DNA of 64,000 nucleotides from an uncultured Armatimonadota bacterium (GTDB taxonomy: Bacteria; Armatimonadota; Armatimonadia; Armatimonadales; Armatimonadaceae). Each line of letters opens with the position of its first letter. Position 1 is the stretch's first letter. The position numbers and the translations under genes were made by a program. Of the stretch, positions 44,292-51,079 are shown piece by piece. A model generated the notes under the pieces. The model was not told the DNA's origin and did not search any database. It was given only the letters and a program-made list of their open reading frames with translations. The stretch is taken from positions 1 through 64,000 of the forward strand of contig CAIVZM010000038.1 in the NCBI GenBank assembly GCA_903910385.1. Reading direction: 5' to 3'.

Positions 44292-44430
44292 ACTAAGAAC
44301 GGTAGGTCGCCAGTTCCTTACGATAGGCGACCTGCCTTTAGACACTTACCGGAATCATCTTCCAATAAACTTCTAGGTTCTGTAATTTTGGACTTAGAGC
44401 TGAACCCGAGCATCAGCAAGGCGACCATTT

Positions 44431-44700
44431 ATGTCAAAGATATTGTTTGTGACAATCATATTAGCTATAGTAGCAGTTACGGCTGATTTTCTGTTAAAGA
44501 AGAACCTTACCGCTGTTACGGTTATTCATGTCGTAAATCTTGGTTTTTGTTGCATAGCGCTGGCGCCATACATCTGGACAGCTTTTTACAACGATAAAAA
44601 CCTATTCTCGTTAACTGACACGCGGCTCTTAATTTTTGCAGGAACTTTCTTACTTCTACACTCTATTGTCGGCTTAGTGCGGATGTTTAGCAGGATATGA
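44431..44700 (+). CDS. Small membrane protein, candidate immunity protein 2
   Basis: 89 residues with three predicted membrane helices (KILFVTIILAIVAVTADFLL, VIHVVNLGFCCIALAPYIWT and LLIFAGTFLLLHSIVGLV). No family recognised. Upstream GCATCAGCAAGGCGACC is not a clear ribosome site. Its first 24 codons and about 35 bases before them (44396-44490) are repeated, diverged, at 46446-46540, where only a truncated copy remains. Position directly behind the orphan tip segment suggests it was the immunity partner of that tip; this is inferred. Confidence 0.6.
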   Translation: MSKILFVTIILAIVAVTADFLLKKNLTAVTVIHVVNLGFCCIALAPYIWTAFYNDKNLFSLTDTRLLIFAGTFLLLHSIVGLVRMFSRI

Positions 44701-44805
44701 CGTTACCATAAACTTACCGGATGAATGACGCTACTAAAACGGGGGGCTAATACGGATTCATTTCGTGTGATAAACCTAAATCATTTGTCAGATTCAATTT
44801 CTGTT

Positions 44806-44838
44806 CATAACAAAGTAATGTCTATGGAATATCATAAC
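44806..44838 (+). repeat. Short repeat, copy B
   Basis: CATAACAAAGTAATGTCTAT followed by GGAATATCATAAC, partner of copy A at 44086-44118. The ATG codons of the following exported-protein gene lie inside it. Confidence 0.55.
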
Positions 44839-45555
44839 GCTTCGCGTCCGCTCGTTGTAGCGCTGACGTGTTTTCTTGTCTTGTTTCCTTATATTGCGTA
44901 TTGCGCCCCCCCAAAAACGGAAAACGCACAAGAGGCACTGACGGAAATGGTAGCGTCCTATGCTACGCTGAAAACCCTACGCCTTGAAGCGAGCGCCTAT
45001 AAAAATGACAGAATGGTCTCGACGAGCGCCATTACCTACGTCAGCCCGAACCGGCTCCGGATTGAGACGACGCGCCAAAATCAAAAGAGAGTCGTAATCT
45101 ATAACGGAGAGAAAATTGGCGTAATGGATGCGGACGGAAATCTGCTTAAAAATCTTGTTGCAAACCCTGATGCCATGTTGGCGCGATCTGAAACATTCGA
45201 CACCGCAGATGCCAAATATGTCATGCTAAATTTCCTTCTCAGCGGAAACGAAATGACACATGAAGTTCCAGAAGCCTCTCGCCGAATACGTTTCGGCGCT
45301 ACAAAAATGGTTGAAGGCGCCCCCGTTCGTGAGATTATTATCGATATTGATGTCGAGGGTGACAAAAGCCGAATCATTTACGGCATTGGGATGAGCGACT
45401 ACTTGTTGCGCTACTGTATTATTTCTTCGCCTCAAGACAAAGAGCATTCGTACAAGGAATTGTATTCCTCGGTTGTAGCTAATAGAAAGGCGCCAGAATC
45501 CGCCTTTGTGATTACGCCTACTTATCTGCCGGACGCGCTACTACCGCAAGAATAG
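44818..45555 (+). CDS. Exported LolA/DUF2092-like protein
   Basis: About 245 residues. A Sec signal (PLVVALTCFLVLFPYIAYCA) starts near residue 10. The mature part, NAQEALTEMVASYATLKTLR, ITYVSPNRLRIETTRQNQKR, VVIYNGEKIGVMD and YVMLNFLLSG, follows the half-barrel pattern of LolA/LolB-type and DUF2092 outer-membrane lipoprotein-sorting proteins, which hold lipid acyl chains. A lipid-binding role in the periplasm is therefore possible. The start is uncertain: ATG 44818, ATG 44824 or ATG 44725 are in one frame, none with a good ribosome site; 44818 gives the best signal peptide. It sits among the small membrane-protein genes of the RHS island. Confidence 0.65.
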   Translation: MSMEYHNASRPLVVALTCFLVLFPYIAYCAPPKTENAQEALTEMVASYATLKTLRLEASAYKNDRMVSTSAITYVSPNRLRIETTRQNQKRVVIYNGEKIGVMDADGNLLKNLVANPDAMLARSETFDTADAKYVMLNFLLSGNEMTHEVPEASRRIRFGATKMVEGAPVREIIIDIDVEGDKSRIIYGIGMSDYLLRYCIISSPQDKEHSYKELYSSVVANRKAPESAFVITPTYLPDALLPQE

Positions 45556-45643
45556 TTGCGCCGAGGATTGCGGTCACGGGTTGGAGGGGTTGACCGATAG
45601 TATGGACTTCATTGAGGTTGGCGTTACCGGGGACGCCTCAGGG

Positions 45644-45735
45644 AAAATTATATGGTGTGGCACGCTATACTCAAAAGGAAAGACTATGAAAACAACGATG
45701 ACAAAGTTTCCTTATGCCAGGGCGCTTCGTATTAT
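45644..45735 (+). repeat. 91-base duplicated segment, copy A (intact gene start)
   Basis: From AAAATTATATGGTGTGGC to GCGCTTCGTATTAT. It covers the ribosome site and first 16-17 codons of the membrane-protein gene at 45686. Copy B at 47077-47167 differs in roughly ten positions and is joined to a broken toxin gene. Confidence 0.8.
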
Positions 45736-46000
45736 GGACTTCACCGTTCGCGTCAGCGCATGTGTAATCGTATTGAGTGGAATCACTTCCTTCCTGGCCA
45801 GCACTCGAGCCTGGCGCATAGCCGACCCTAACAACCTCTGGTCGCATCTCGCCCTTGACTTCTCCATTCTGATGAAGGTAATTTTTTGTGCCGTCTGGGT
45901 TCTGTTTCTGGGGGAACTTATCAAGTTCAGGGTTGACAGGAATCAATCGCTCTTACGCTTCCTGTGGAAAAGCCATTGGAAGAAAAGGGTCAATACCTGA
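45686..46000 (+). CDS. Small membrane protein, candidate immunity protein 3
   Basis: 104 residues. Two hydrophobic helices: VRVSACVIVLSGITSFLAST (about 22-41) and FSILMKVIFCAVWVLFLGEL (about 61-80), then a basic tail (KSHWKKRVNT) that should stay inside. No family recognised. AAAGGAAAG at 45674 is well placed for the ATG at 45686; the upstream part of the frame is not needed. Its 5' end is duplicated at 47077-47167. Like its neighbours it is a candidate immunity or accessory membrane protein of the RHS island, by position only. Confidence 0.6.
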   Translation: MKTTMTKFPYARALRIMDFTVRVSACVIVLSGITSFLASTRAWRIADPNNLWSHLALDFSILMKVIFCAVWVLFLGELIKFRVDRNQSLLRFLWKSHWKKRVNT

Positions 46001-46081
46001 ACTCCTCAATTGCCACCGAGGTTACGTATTGAGGTAGCCATTAGCGACAGATTCTCCCCAGCAAAGTGTAGAGGAGTAACA

Positions 46082-46315
46082 ATGATTACAGAAAAAACCA
46101 ACCGCCGCCTCTTTTTGTGGGTAGCGGGGGTTGGGTGTCTCTTTATTAGAGGTTTACTCATCAATATCCCCTATCACCTCAGAGTATTGAACAGCGCCTA
46201 CGCTTCGCAGAAGGGTGATGTCATTCTTCATTGGGTGATGACGGATGGGGTTATTTTCCTGCTGGTAATCCTGTTCTGGATTTACTGCTTCAAACTTGCT
46301 CGATCCCGAATGTAG
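46082..46315 (+). CDS. Small membrane protein, candidate immunity protein 4
   Basis: 77 residues with two membrane helices (LFLWVAGVGCLFIRGLLINI and VIFLLVILFWIYCFKLA) separated by about 25 polar residues. AGAGGAG five bases before the ATG at 46082 supports the start. It lies 81 bases after the previous membrane-protein gene and is probably in the same transcript. No family recognised; role inferred from context. Confidence 0.6.
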   Translation: MITEKTNRRLFLWVAGVGCLFIRGLLINIPYHLRVLNSAYASQKGDVILHWVMTDGVIFLLVILFWIYCFKLARSRM

Positions 46316-46445
46316 AGAGTATCCGCTTGCTCTCCAATACATCATTCCGCCCCGGTTGCAGAGGCGTGAACGCAACGATACGTTTATCCCTTTATACCGA
46401 GATTTATGGCTTTTTAGAGGTTTTGCCGCATAAAAGGGATGTGGG

Positions 46446-46613
46446 CGCTGAACGCGAGCGAAAGCAAGGCGACAATTTATGTCAACTGTATGGTTCGTTA
46501 CGGTCATATTGATCTTAGTGGCAGTTAGTGGTGATTTACTACTGATGAGGAGAAGAAATGTCCCTCTTTTCATTTTTGGCGAAAAAGAATATCTATTCGG
46601 AACCCCTGGATAA
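46446..46613 (+). pseudogene. Truncated copy of the candidate immunity gene 2
   Basis: Bases 46446-46540 repeat 44396-44490 (GCTGAAC-CGAG-AGCAAGGCGAC-ATTTATGTCAA). An ATG at 46479 opens a frame whose first 22 residues, MSTVWFVTVILILVAVSGDL and on, parallel MSKILFVTIILAIVAVTADF of the gene at 44431. After that the frame leaves the family and stops at 46613, inside the next gene. It is best read as a 5' remnant left by duplication and replacement. Confidence 0.65.
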
Positions 46614-46947
46614 TGCCTCGCTAAGAAAACTCCAGGCAACCTATGAACGAAACGAGGAGGAAGGTGAAGAAGAAGCGAAAAAGCTCATTGACGCTTTTCC
46701 AGACAGCGCTTTTCTTTCTCACGTATTAGCGCAGTTCGCTCTCAAACGAGAAGATTGGGTTTCGGCGCTTGCATACTCTTCGATGGCTTTAAGCCTTGAT
46801 CCCGATAATCCCAACCATTATCGCCTGCTCGCGTTCATAATGGATAAGAATGGCTTCAACGATTTCTCGCGGGTATTGACACAAATAGGAGTGGGAAAAT
46901 ACGTTCACTTAACGGGATCAAAACCATCTGTCTCTCCTCCTCCATAG
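46558..46947 (+). CDS. Small TPR-like soluble protein
   Basis: 129 residues without signal or membrane segment. Residues about 22-105 are helical with the TPR pattern (LRKLQATYERNEEEGEEEAK, HVLAQFALKREDWVSALAYS, SMALSLDPDNPNHYRLLAF). The C-terminal tail is short and Pro-rich. GAGGAGAAGA directly before the ATG at 46558 is a good ribosome site. Because it follows a truncated immunity-like gene, it may have replaced that gene's 3' part. It could be a soluble immunity protein or a chaperone of the RHS locus; both are guesses. Confidence 0.6.
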   Translation: MSLFSFLAKKNIYSEPLDNASLRKLQATYERNEEEGEEEAKKLIDAFPDSAFLSHVLAQFALKREDWVSALAYSSMALSLDPDNPNHYRLLAFIMDKNGFNDFSRVLTQIGVGKYVHLTGSKPSVSPPP

Positions 46948-47008
46948 ATATCCTTGGTGACGGTGCGTCATTCCATGTTATTTCAGACCCGAGACCATTG
47001 AATCATAG

Positions 47009-47027
47009 CAATCCGACTACTGGCGTC
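47009..47027 (+). repeat. Exact 19-base copy of the end of the gene at 39967
   Basis: CAATCCGACTACTGGCGTC is identical to 40282-40300. There it encodes QSDYWR near the end of the small membrane protein before the RHS gene; here the same frame continues RDGNVTS and stops. It marks copied DNA from the left side of the RHS gene. Confidence 0.65.
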
Positions 47028-47076
47028 GCGACGGGAACGTGACAAGTTGATGGCTCAGAATGCGCCATACTCAGCA

Positions 47077-47167
47077 AAAATTTAGGGTGTGGCGCACTGC
47101 ACTCAACAGGAAAGACAATGAAAACAACGATGACAAAGTTTCCTTATGTCAGGGCGCTTCGTATCAT
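47077..47167 (+). repeat. 91-base duplicated segment, copy B (fused to toxin remnant)
   Basis: Diverged copy of 45644-45735 with the ribosome site AACAGGAAAG and the same first codons. The homology ends exactly where the YoeB-like sequence begins, so the junction at about 47167 is a recombination point. Confidence 0.8.
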
Positions 47168-47657
47168 AGCCCTTGTCGAAGCGATCATGGAAGACCCTTT
47201 TGACGGTATCGGAAAGCCAGAACCGCTCAAGTATCTTGCTGCAAACACCTGAGCGCGGCGTATTACTCAGGAGCATCGCCTCGTTTACCTGATAAGTCGT
47301 GATCGGATTGACTTCCTGCAGGCTCGCTACCATTACGAGTAAACCCTGTTTGTCTGTGGTCACCAAACGAACTGCGTCTCGGTTCGGTAAAAGGAACAGC
47401 AGGGGCGCGGCGCGGACGATGGCGAAGTCGAGGCCGAGGGTTTGCAGGGCGGTTTGCACGGCGTTCAGGGACACGTCGCCGCCTTCCGTGAGAGAGCGAT
47501 ACCGGGAAGGTCGCGCTCCATCAGCGGCAGGGGCGATTTCGCGCTGGGCGCGAATCATGCCGTCCGCTCCCTCCTCGTAAGCGGCGGCAAGATATTCTCG
47601 CGGGGATTCCGGGTCGCATAAATCAGCCGCGAAACTCTCTCGATAGTCCTTCAACAT
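47103..47657 (-). pseudogene. HigA-like antidote protein relic
   Basis: The first 80 codons from 47657 resemble the small HigA-like addiction-module antidotes: DPESPREYLAAAYEEGADGM, then IRAQREIA, LTEGGDVSLNAVQTALQTLG. In the family a full helix-turn-helix (iA...tGlsres lYraLs) stands between these parts; here it is shortened to about ARPSRYRSLTEGGD, so some ten residues seem lost. The frame has no stop after the family end and reads on antisense through the YoeB remnant to 47103; that part is not a real domain. No intact toxin partner is next to it. I call it a relic with moderate certainty. Confidence 0.5.
47118..47342 (+). pseudogene. YoeB/Txe-type toxin remnant fused to a foreign leader, with Trp-to-stop
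   Basis: From the ATG at 47118 the first 16 codons are a copy of the start of the membrane protein at 45686 (MKTTMTKFPYVRALRI). The frame then runs directly into YoeB-family sequence: LVEAIMEDPFDGIGKPEPLK, a stop TGA at 47250-47252, and after it in the same frame ARRITQEHRLVYLISRD and ARYHYE, ending TAA at 47342. In YoeB the position before ARR/SRR is usually Trp (GxWSRRI), so TGA is most simply a mutated TGG. The toxin N-terminus (about 25-30 residues) is missing. YoeB cleaves mRNA at the ribosome; this copy should be inactive. No YefM antitoxin is seen upstream. Confidence 0.75.
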
Positions 47658-47978
47658 CGTCTTTAACGGGGGTAACGCCCGTTATTATCTGGTCGTTTTG
47701 CCCCGGAATCAGCCGGATGAATTTTTCACCCACGAACAGCAGGAGCGCTTATCAGGAATTGATAGGCGAGAAGCGCCGCCGTTCCCTCACTAACACGGAA
47801 TCTGAAGAACTCGCGGTAGTTGATGGCGCGGTAATGAAGACGGACTCGCACCTTCCTCTGTGATATTGTACCGATAAAGCGTCGTCGGGGGCGGAAAGTT
47901 TGATAGAGTTCACGCTACCGGAAACGCCGAAGGTGGTTCTGGCGTTATGTAGCGATCATCTTGAGGACGAGGTTCAAA
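47658..47978. other. Degenerate stretch at the end of the island
   Basis: About 320 bases with several short open pieces on both strands (for example a plus-strand frame reading NQPDEFFTHEQQERL) but no start, ribosome site or recognised family. It looks like decayed coding DNA rather than a designed spacer. Confidence 0.35.
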
Positions 47979-48010
47979 GGCGAGAGGCGCAGACCTATGC
48001 GCCTCTCGCC
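47979..48010 (-). terminator. Terminator of the PhyH-2 operon
   Basis: GGCGAGAGGCGCA and TGCGCCTCTCGCC form a perfect 13-base-pair stem with a six-base loop; on the minus strand TTTGAACC follows. Confidence 0.75.
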
Positions 48011-48024
48011 GGGGGATGGTGTCG

Positions 48025-48864
48025 TTAAGCGACAGCGGCGATGCGTCGTTCAGGGTTGTTTTCGACGCGGGTGAGCCAGTAGTGCGTGTCGTAGTGGTCG
48101 TTGTCGGTCAGGAAGCGCCAGAGCTTGATACGCTGGGCGTACTCCAGGCGGTCGTCGTTTCCGTACCAGCCGTGATTGCGGAACAGAATGTTGCCGATTT
48201 CCGGACTGTCCAGATCGTCCGTGTTCCACAGGAGGGCCTGCCGGACGGTCGGATTGATCCGCAGTTTGAACATGTAACGCATGGAATCGGTGGCGTTCGG
48301 CTGAGCGCAGTGCCAGATGCCGTGATGCGCCACGGCGACTGTCCCTGCCTTGCAGACCATCGGCATCTGTCCCCGGAAGTTCTGATACCGACCGATATCA
48401 GTCTCATGGATACGCCGCAGATGCGATCCCGGCAGGAACATCGTCCCGCCCATTTCACGGGGCGTATCGTGCGGGTAGTAGAACAACTGGATATCGAACG
48501 CGAGTCGCGGGTCGATGATATTATCCGCGTGCCAGATTTGCCCCTCGACATGGCGCGGCCCGACCTTGTGGAACGCATGATGATCGTACAGCGGTTCCGT
48601 CCCGACCAGCGAGCGGATCAATCCCTGTACCTGCGGCAATCGGAACATCGCGCCGAAGCCGTCCGATTCCGGCCACAGACCGCTCAGTTCACGCCCGGAG
48701 CGCTCATAATGGGACGGGACACGCTTTTCATCGATCTCGCGCATCGACGCCTGATTGATTTCATCGGGAACGATTTCGTCAAAGCGCAGAAAGCCGTCCG
48801 AGATGAAGTTCGCCATCTGCACCGATGTCAACAAGTCCTTTTTTTCCACCATGGGAAATGACAT
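48025..48864 (-). CDS. Phytanoyl-CoA dioxygenase-like (PhyH) protein 2
   Basis: 279 residues of the Fe(II)/2-oxoglutarate PhyH fold. IWHADNIIDPR supplies His and Asp of the iron triad; VAHHGIWHCAQPNATDSMRY supplies the distal His and the Arg for 2-oxoglutarate. MGGTMFLPGSHLRRI is a typical PhyH block. GGAGGAGG stands before the ATG at 48864, so the long in-frame extension to 49194 is not used. It follows the small protein at 48867 by two bases and ends at a strong terminator, so they form a two-gene operon. A divergent AraC gene (49230) is the likely regulator. The substrate is unknown. Confidence 0.85.
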   Translation of the reverse strand: MSFPMVEKKDLLTSVQMANFISDGFLRFDEIVPDEINQASMREIDEKRVPSHYERSGRELSGLWPESDGFGAMFRLPQVQGLIRSLVGTEPLYDHHAFHKVGPRHVEGQIWHADNIIDPRLAFDIQLFYYPHDTPREMGGTMFLPGSHLRRIHETDIGRYQNFRGQMPMVCKAGTVAVAHHGIWHCAQPNATDSMRYMFKLRINPTVRQALLWNTDDLDSPEIGNILFRNHGWYGNDDRLEYAQRIKLWRFLTDNDHYDTHYWLTRVENNPERRIAAVA

Positions 48865-48866
48865 AA

Positions 48867-49136
48867 TCAAACCTCCTCCAGTTTTTCCAGTACGAACTCC
48901 CACCGCAGGTAAGAGGTCGTTAATTCCATACCCGGATACGCCGGGAACTGCGCGGGGAATTGGATCACCCGCCACCCATCCTGCATCGCCGCGAACACCG
49001 AGGGATACGGCGGCTCTTCGCTGTCGCCCGTCGTGTGATGTTCTTTGCCGGTGGCGTCGTACAGCGTCCATGCGCCGACCCGGTCGGTGAGCATCGGCGT
49101 CGCCGAGTAAAGTATGAGTAGTTTCTGTCGAACCAT
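48867..49136 (-). CDS. Small conserved-looking partner of PhyH 2
   Basis: 89 residues, soluble. QKLLILYSATPMLTDRVGAW, then PPYPSVFAAMQDGWRVIQFP and a closing LRWEFVLEKLEEV. I have a vague recall of small proteins with DGWRVIQ...YEFVLEK next to PhyH genes in Armatimonadota-like genomes, but cannot name a family. It overlaps the frame of the longer PhyH extension on the same strand in another reading, and this frame is preferred because its stop lies two bases before the PhyH start with a strong ribosome site between. An operon partner of the dioxygenase; a substrate-binding or assembly role is conjecture. Confidence 0.65.
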   Translation of the reverse strand: MVRQKLLILYSATPMLTDRVGAWTLYDATGKEHHTTGDSEEPPYPSVFAAMQDGWRVIQFPAQFPAYPGMELTTSYLRWEFVLEKLEEV

Positions 49137-49229
49137 TATCGCCCTTCGCCTTCTTCGTTGCGCTTATTGTGCCAGAAGGCGACGCGACTGACAATTGCCC
49201 TCAAACGCGATTACTGGTATATTTTCGCT

Positions 49230-50078
49230 ATGGCGACCAACGCGACAACCGTAGAAGCGACCGGGTGGGAAGAAATTCGCTGGCCGATTGCGCTGGGGAC
49301 GCCGCCCGATTTCGTCTCGGTAGGAATAGGGTTGCACGGAAGGCGGGGGCCGATAGACCGCTACCTTCTCCCCGATCTCTGGTGCTTGCATCTCTACACC
49401 TATTCCGCGACACTGCTCCTGGGAAAACAAACCTTTCCCATTCGCCCCGGTTTCGCCGGACTGATTCCGCCGAATATGCCCACTGAGTATCGGTATCGTG
49501 GCGTATCGCAACATCTCTTTGTGCATTTTCGCTGGTCGACAAACGCGCAAGCGACAGGAGAGAGCGCCGAGCGTATCCCGGCGATGCAGGATATGGGCGC
49601 AGAGTTCGCCCGCTACTACGGGCAATTGGAACGTGTCGTGCGCGGCGTCGGACGCGCCCCCTCGCGGGCGCAATCGTGCGTCTGGGATATCCTCTGCGAA
49701 CTCTGCGACCGGCAGGACTCCCGCCCGACAGACGCCCCGGACGCCCACCCTGCCGTCCGCGCCGCCGTTTCCCTGATCGAACTGCGCCTTGCCGAACCGC
49801 TCAGCGTCGCGCAGTTAGCGGACGAGTGCCATATCTCCTACAGTTATCTGGGCCGTCTTTTTCAGGAAGCGTATGGAACGACGGTCGTCGGCTATATCCG
49901 GGATCGCCGCATGCAACGCGCCGCGCACCTTCTGAGCCAGTCCACCCTGCCCATCAAAGTCATCGCCGCCGCCGTCGGCATCCCCGACCTGCACCTCTTT
50001 AATAAAACCGTCCGTCACACCCTCGGAGCCTCCCCCCGCGCCATCAGACAGGGAATTGGTAGCGCAGAACGCCGATAA
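49230..50078 (+). CDS. AraC-family transcription regulator
   Basis: 282 residues. Residues about 45-125 form a cupin-like sensor (LHLYTYSATLLLGKQTFPIR, PGFAGLIPPNMPTEYRYRG, LFVHFRW). The C-terminal domain has two helix-turn-helix motifs: SVAQLADECHISYSYLGRLF and PIKVIAAAVGIPDLHLFNKT. Sensors of this type usually bind a sugar or sugar acid. The ATG at 49230 is chosen because residues before it are not family-like. It is divergent from the small-protein/PhyH operon (gap of 93 bases), which it probably controls. Confidence 0.85.
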   Translation: MATNATTVEATGWEEIRWPIALGTPPDFVSVGIGLHGRRGPIDRYLLPDLWCLHLYTYSATLLLGKQTFPIRPGFAGLIPPNMPTEYRYRGVSQHLFVHFRWSTNAQATGESAERIPAMQDMGAEFARYYGQLERVVRGVGRAPSRAQSCVWDILCELCDRQDSRPTDAPDAHPAVRAAVSLIELRLAEPLSVAQLADECHISYSYLGRLFQEAYGTTVVGYIRDRRMQRAAHLLSQSTLPIKVIAAAVGIPDLHLFNKTVRHTLGASPRAIRQGIGSAERR

Positions 50079-50126
50079 AATCAACGTTAAATCCACTTGC
50101 TTTTCTACGTTCAGGAACTTCACGAC

Positions 50127-50609
50127 CTACGAACCTTTCCATTCCGCCACTGCCTGCAGAAATTCCACCGGGCTAACAATGCGGGTGTGCGGGCAAAGCC
50201 GCTGGAAGGTCGGGTCGTCGTTCAGGTAAAGTAAGTCATTGTCCCGCGTCACGATGAAATCGGCGGAGCGCTCGATGGCTAAGTTGATGGTCATGGCGTC
50301 TTTGGGGTCGCGGGGAAAGAAAACGCGCTCCGGGGCATTGGGAACGCGAGTCGCCAGAGCGTCTATGCGTCCCAATTGCGCCTCGACCACTTCAGGGTCT
50401 TGCAGCAGAGGGTATTTGCGCCGCAACTCCTCGCGGGTAAGAACCGCTTCGTACTCGCTTCGGAGGCGATTGCCAACAAAGGCGTCAGTGCGGTCCGCTG
50501 TCAAGAGTTACAGGGCGCGTTCGGCGGAACCATCGGGGTTAAGGGCGTCTTGAAGCAAAATACCAGTATCGTAAATGATGCTTGGCTTGACGGATTCGCT
50601 CGTTGTCAC
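50127..50609 (-). pseudogene. PIN-domain toxin (VapC-like) with an in-frame stop
   Basis: A PIN nuclease toxin broken by one nonsense codon. From GTG 50609 the frame reads MTTSESVKPSIIYDTGILLQ and DALNPDGSAERAL, then TAA (50508-50510), then in the same frame LLTADRTDAFVGNRLRSEYE and on to 50127. All four acidic residues are kept: Asp in IIYDTG, Glu in RSEYE, Asp in PRDPKDAM and Asp in TRDNDLLYL. TAA could come from CAA (Gln) by one change. PIN toxins of this COG2402-like group cleave RNA. A shorter product starting after the stop would lack the first catalytic Asp. The start lies two bases behind the antitoxin stop. A sequencing error remains possible. Confidence 0.78.
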
Positions 50610-50611
50610 CG

Positions 50612-50899
50612 TTACGCTTCCTGATTACGGCGCTCGGTGCGATAGGCTTTGATTTCGGCGTCAATGTCGGCGGCGATTTCTTCTTCGGTCAGACCACTCT
50701 CTATGAACGCTTGCTGCGCCTTCTCCTGACTGCGCCGGAGTTTAGCTTTCCATTCGGGTTCGGTAACGGTCTCGGTCAGGGCGTCAAGTACGAACTTATC
50801 AGGGTCTTCCCCTTTGGCCCGGGCAGTCTCCGCGATGCGGGCGAACAGGTCGGCGGGAATGGCGATGGTATGCGGTTCCGAGTGCGTCGAGGTCGACAT
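50612..50899 (-). CDS. CopG/RHH-like antitoxin
   Basis: 95 residues, highly charged. HTIAIPADLFARIAETARAK at the start has the ribbon-helix-helix form (strand, helix A, turn GEDPDKFVLDALTE, helix B). The C-terminal half (EWKAKLRRSQEKAQQAFIES, LTEEEIAADIDAEIKAYR) would wrap the toxin. AAAGGGC about eight bases before the ATG at 50899. It is placed directly before the PIN toxin gene in the usual antitoxin-toxin order. Because the toxin frame carries a stop, the antitoxin may now act alone or as an orphan regulator. Confidence 0.78.
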   Translation of the reverse strand: MSTSTHSEPHTIAIPADLFARIAETARAKGEDPDKFVLDALTETVTEPEWKAKLRRSQEKAQQAFIESGLTEEEIAADIDAEIKAYRTERRNQEA

Positions 50900-51022
50900 G
50901 GCTAATGCCCTTTCGTGTAACATCGAATCTTGTAAGTCCAATTATATCCCTGCCGCGTCGGGCGTCAAAAATCTTCCGCCAGATACTGCCCTATCATCTA
51001 CTCTTATCTACCGATAAAAACC

Positions 51023-51054
51023 AATGGGGTGACGCCACTTGGCGTCACCCCATT
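51023..51054 (-). terminator. Terminator of the PhyH-3 gene
   Basis: AATGGGGTGACGCCA and TGGCGTCACCCCATT form a perfect stem with a minimal loop; on the minus strand GGTTTTTATC follows, giving a proper U-tract. Confidence 0.85.
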
Positions 51055-51079
51055 ACATTCTCAACTCAAACTATAACGC

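Noticed and set aside
47103-47342. C-terminal 80 residues of the minus-strand frame as a protein domain
   Set aside because: They are antisense to the YoeB remnant and the duplicated leader, both of which have clear plus-strand meaning.
43600-48000. Insertion sequence or prophage as the cause of the island
   Set aside because: No transposase, integrase, terminal inverted repeats or target-site duplication was recognised; the repeats are internal gene pieces.
48865-49194. Extended N-terminus of the PhyH-2 gene
   Set aside because: The strong ribosome site is at 48864, the extension is not PhyH-like, and another frame of the same bases encodes the better supported small protein at 48867.
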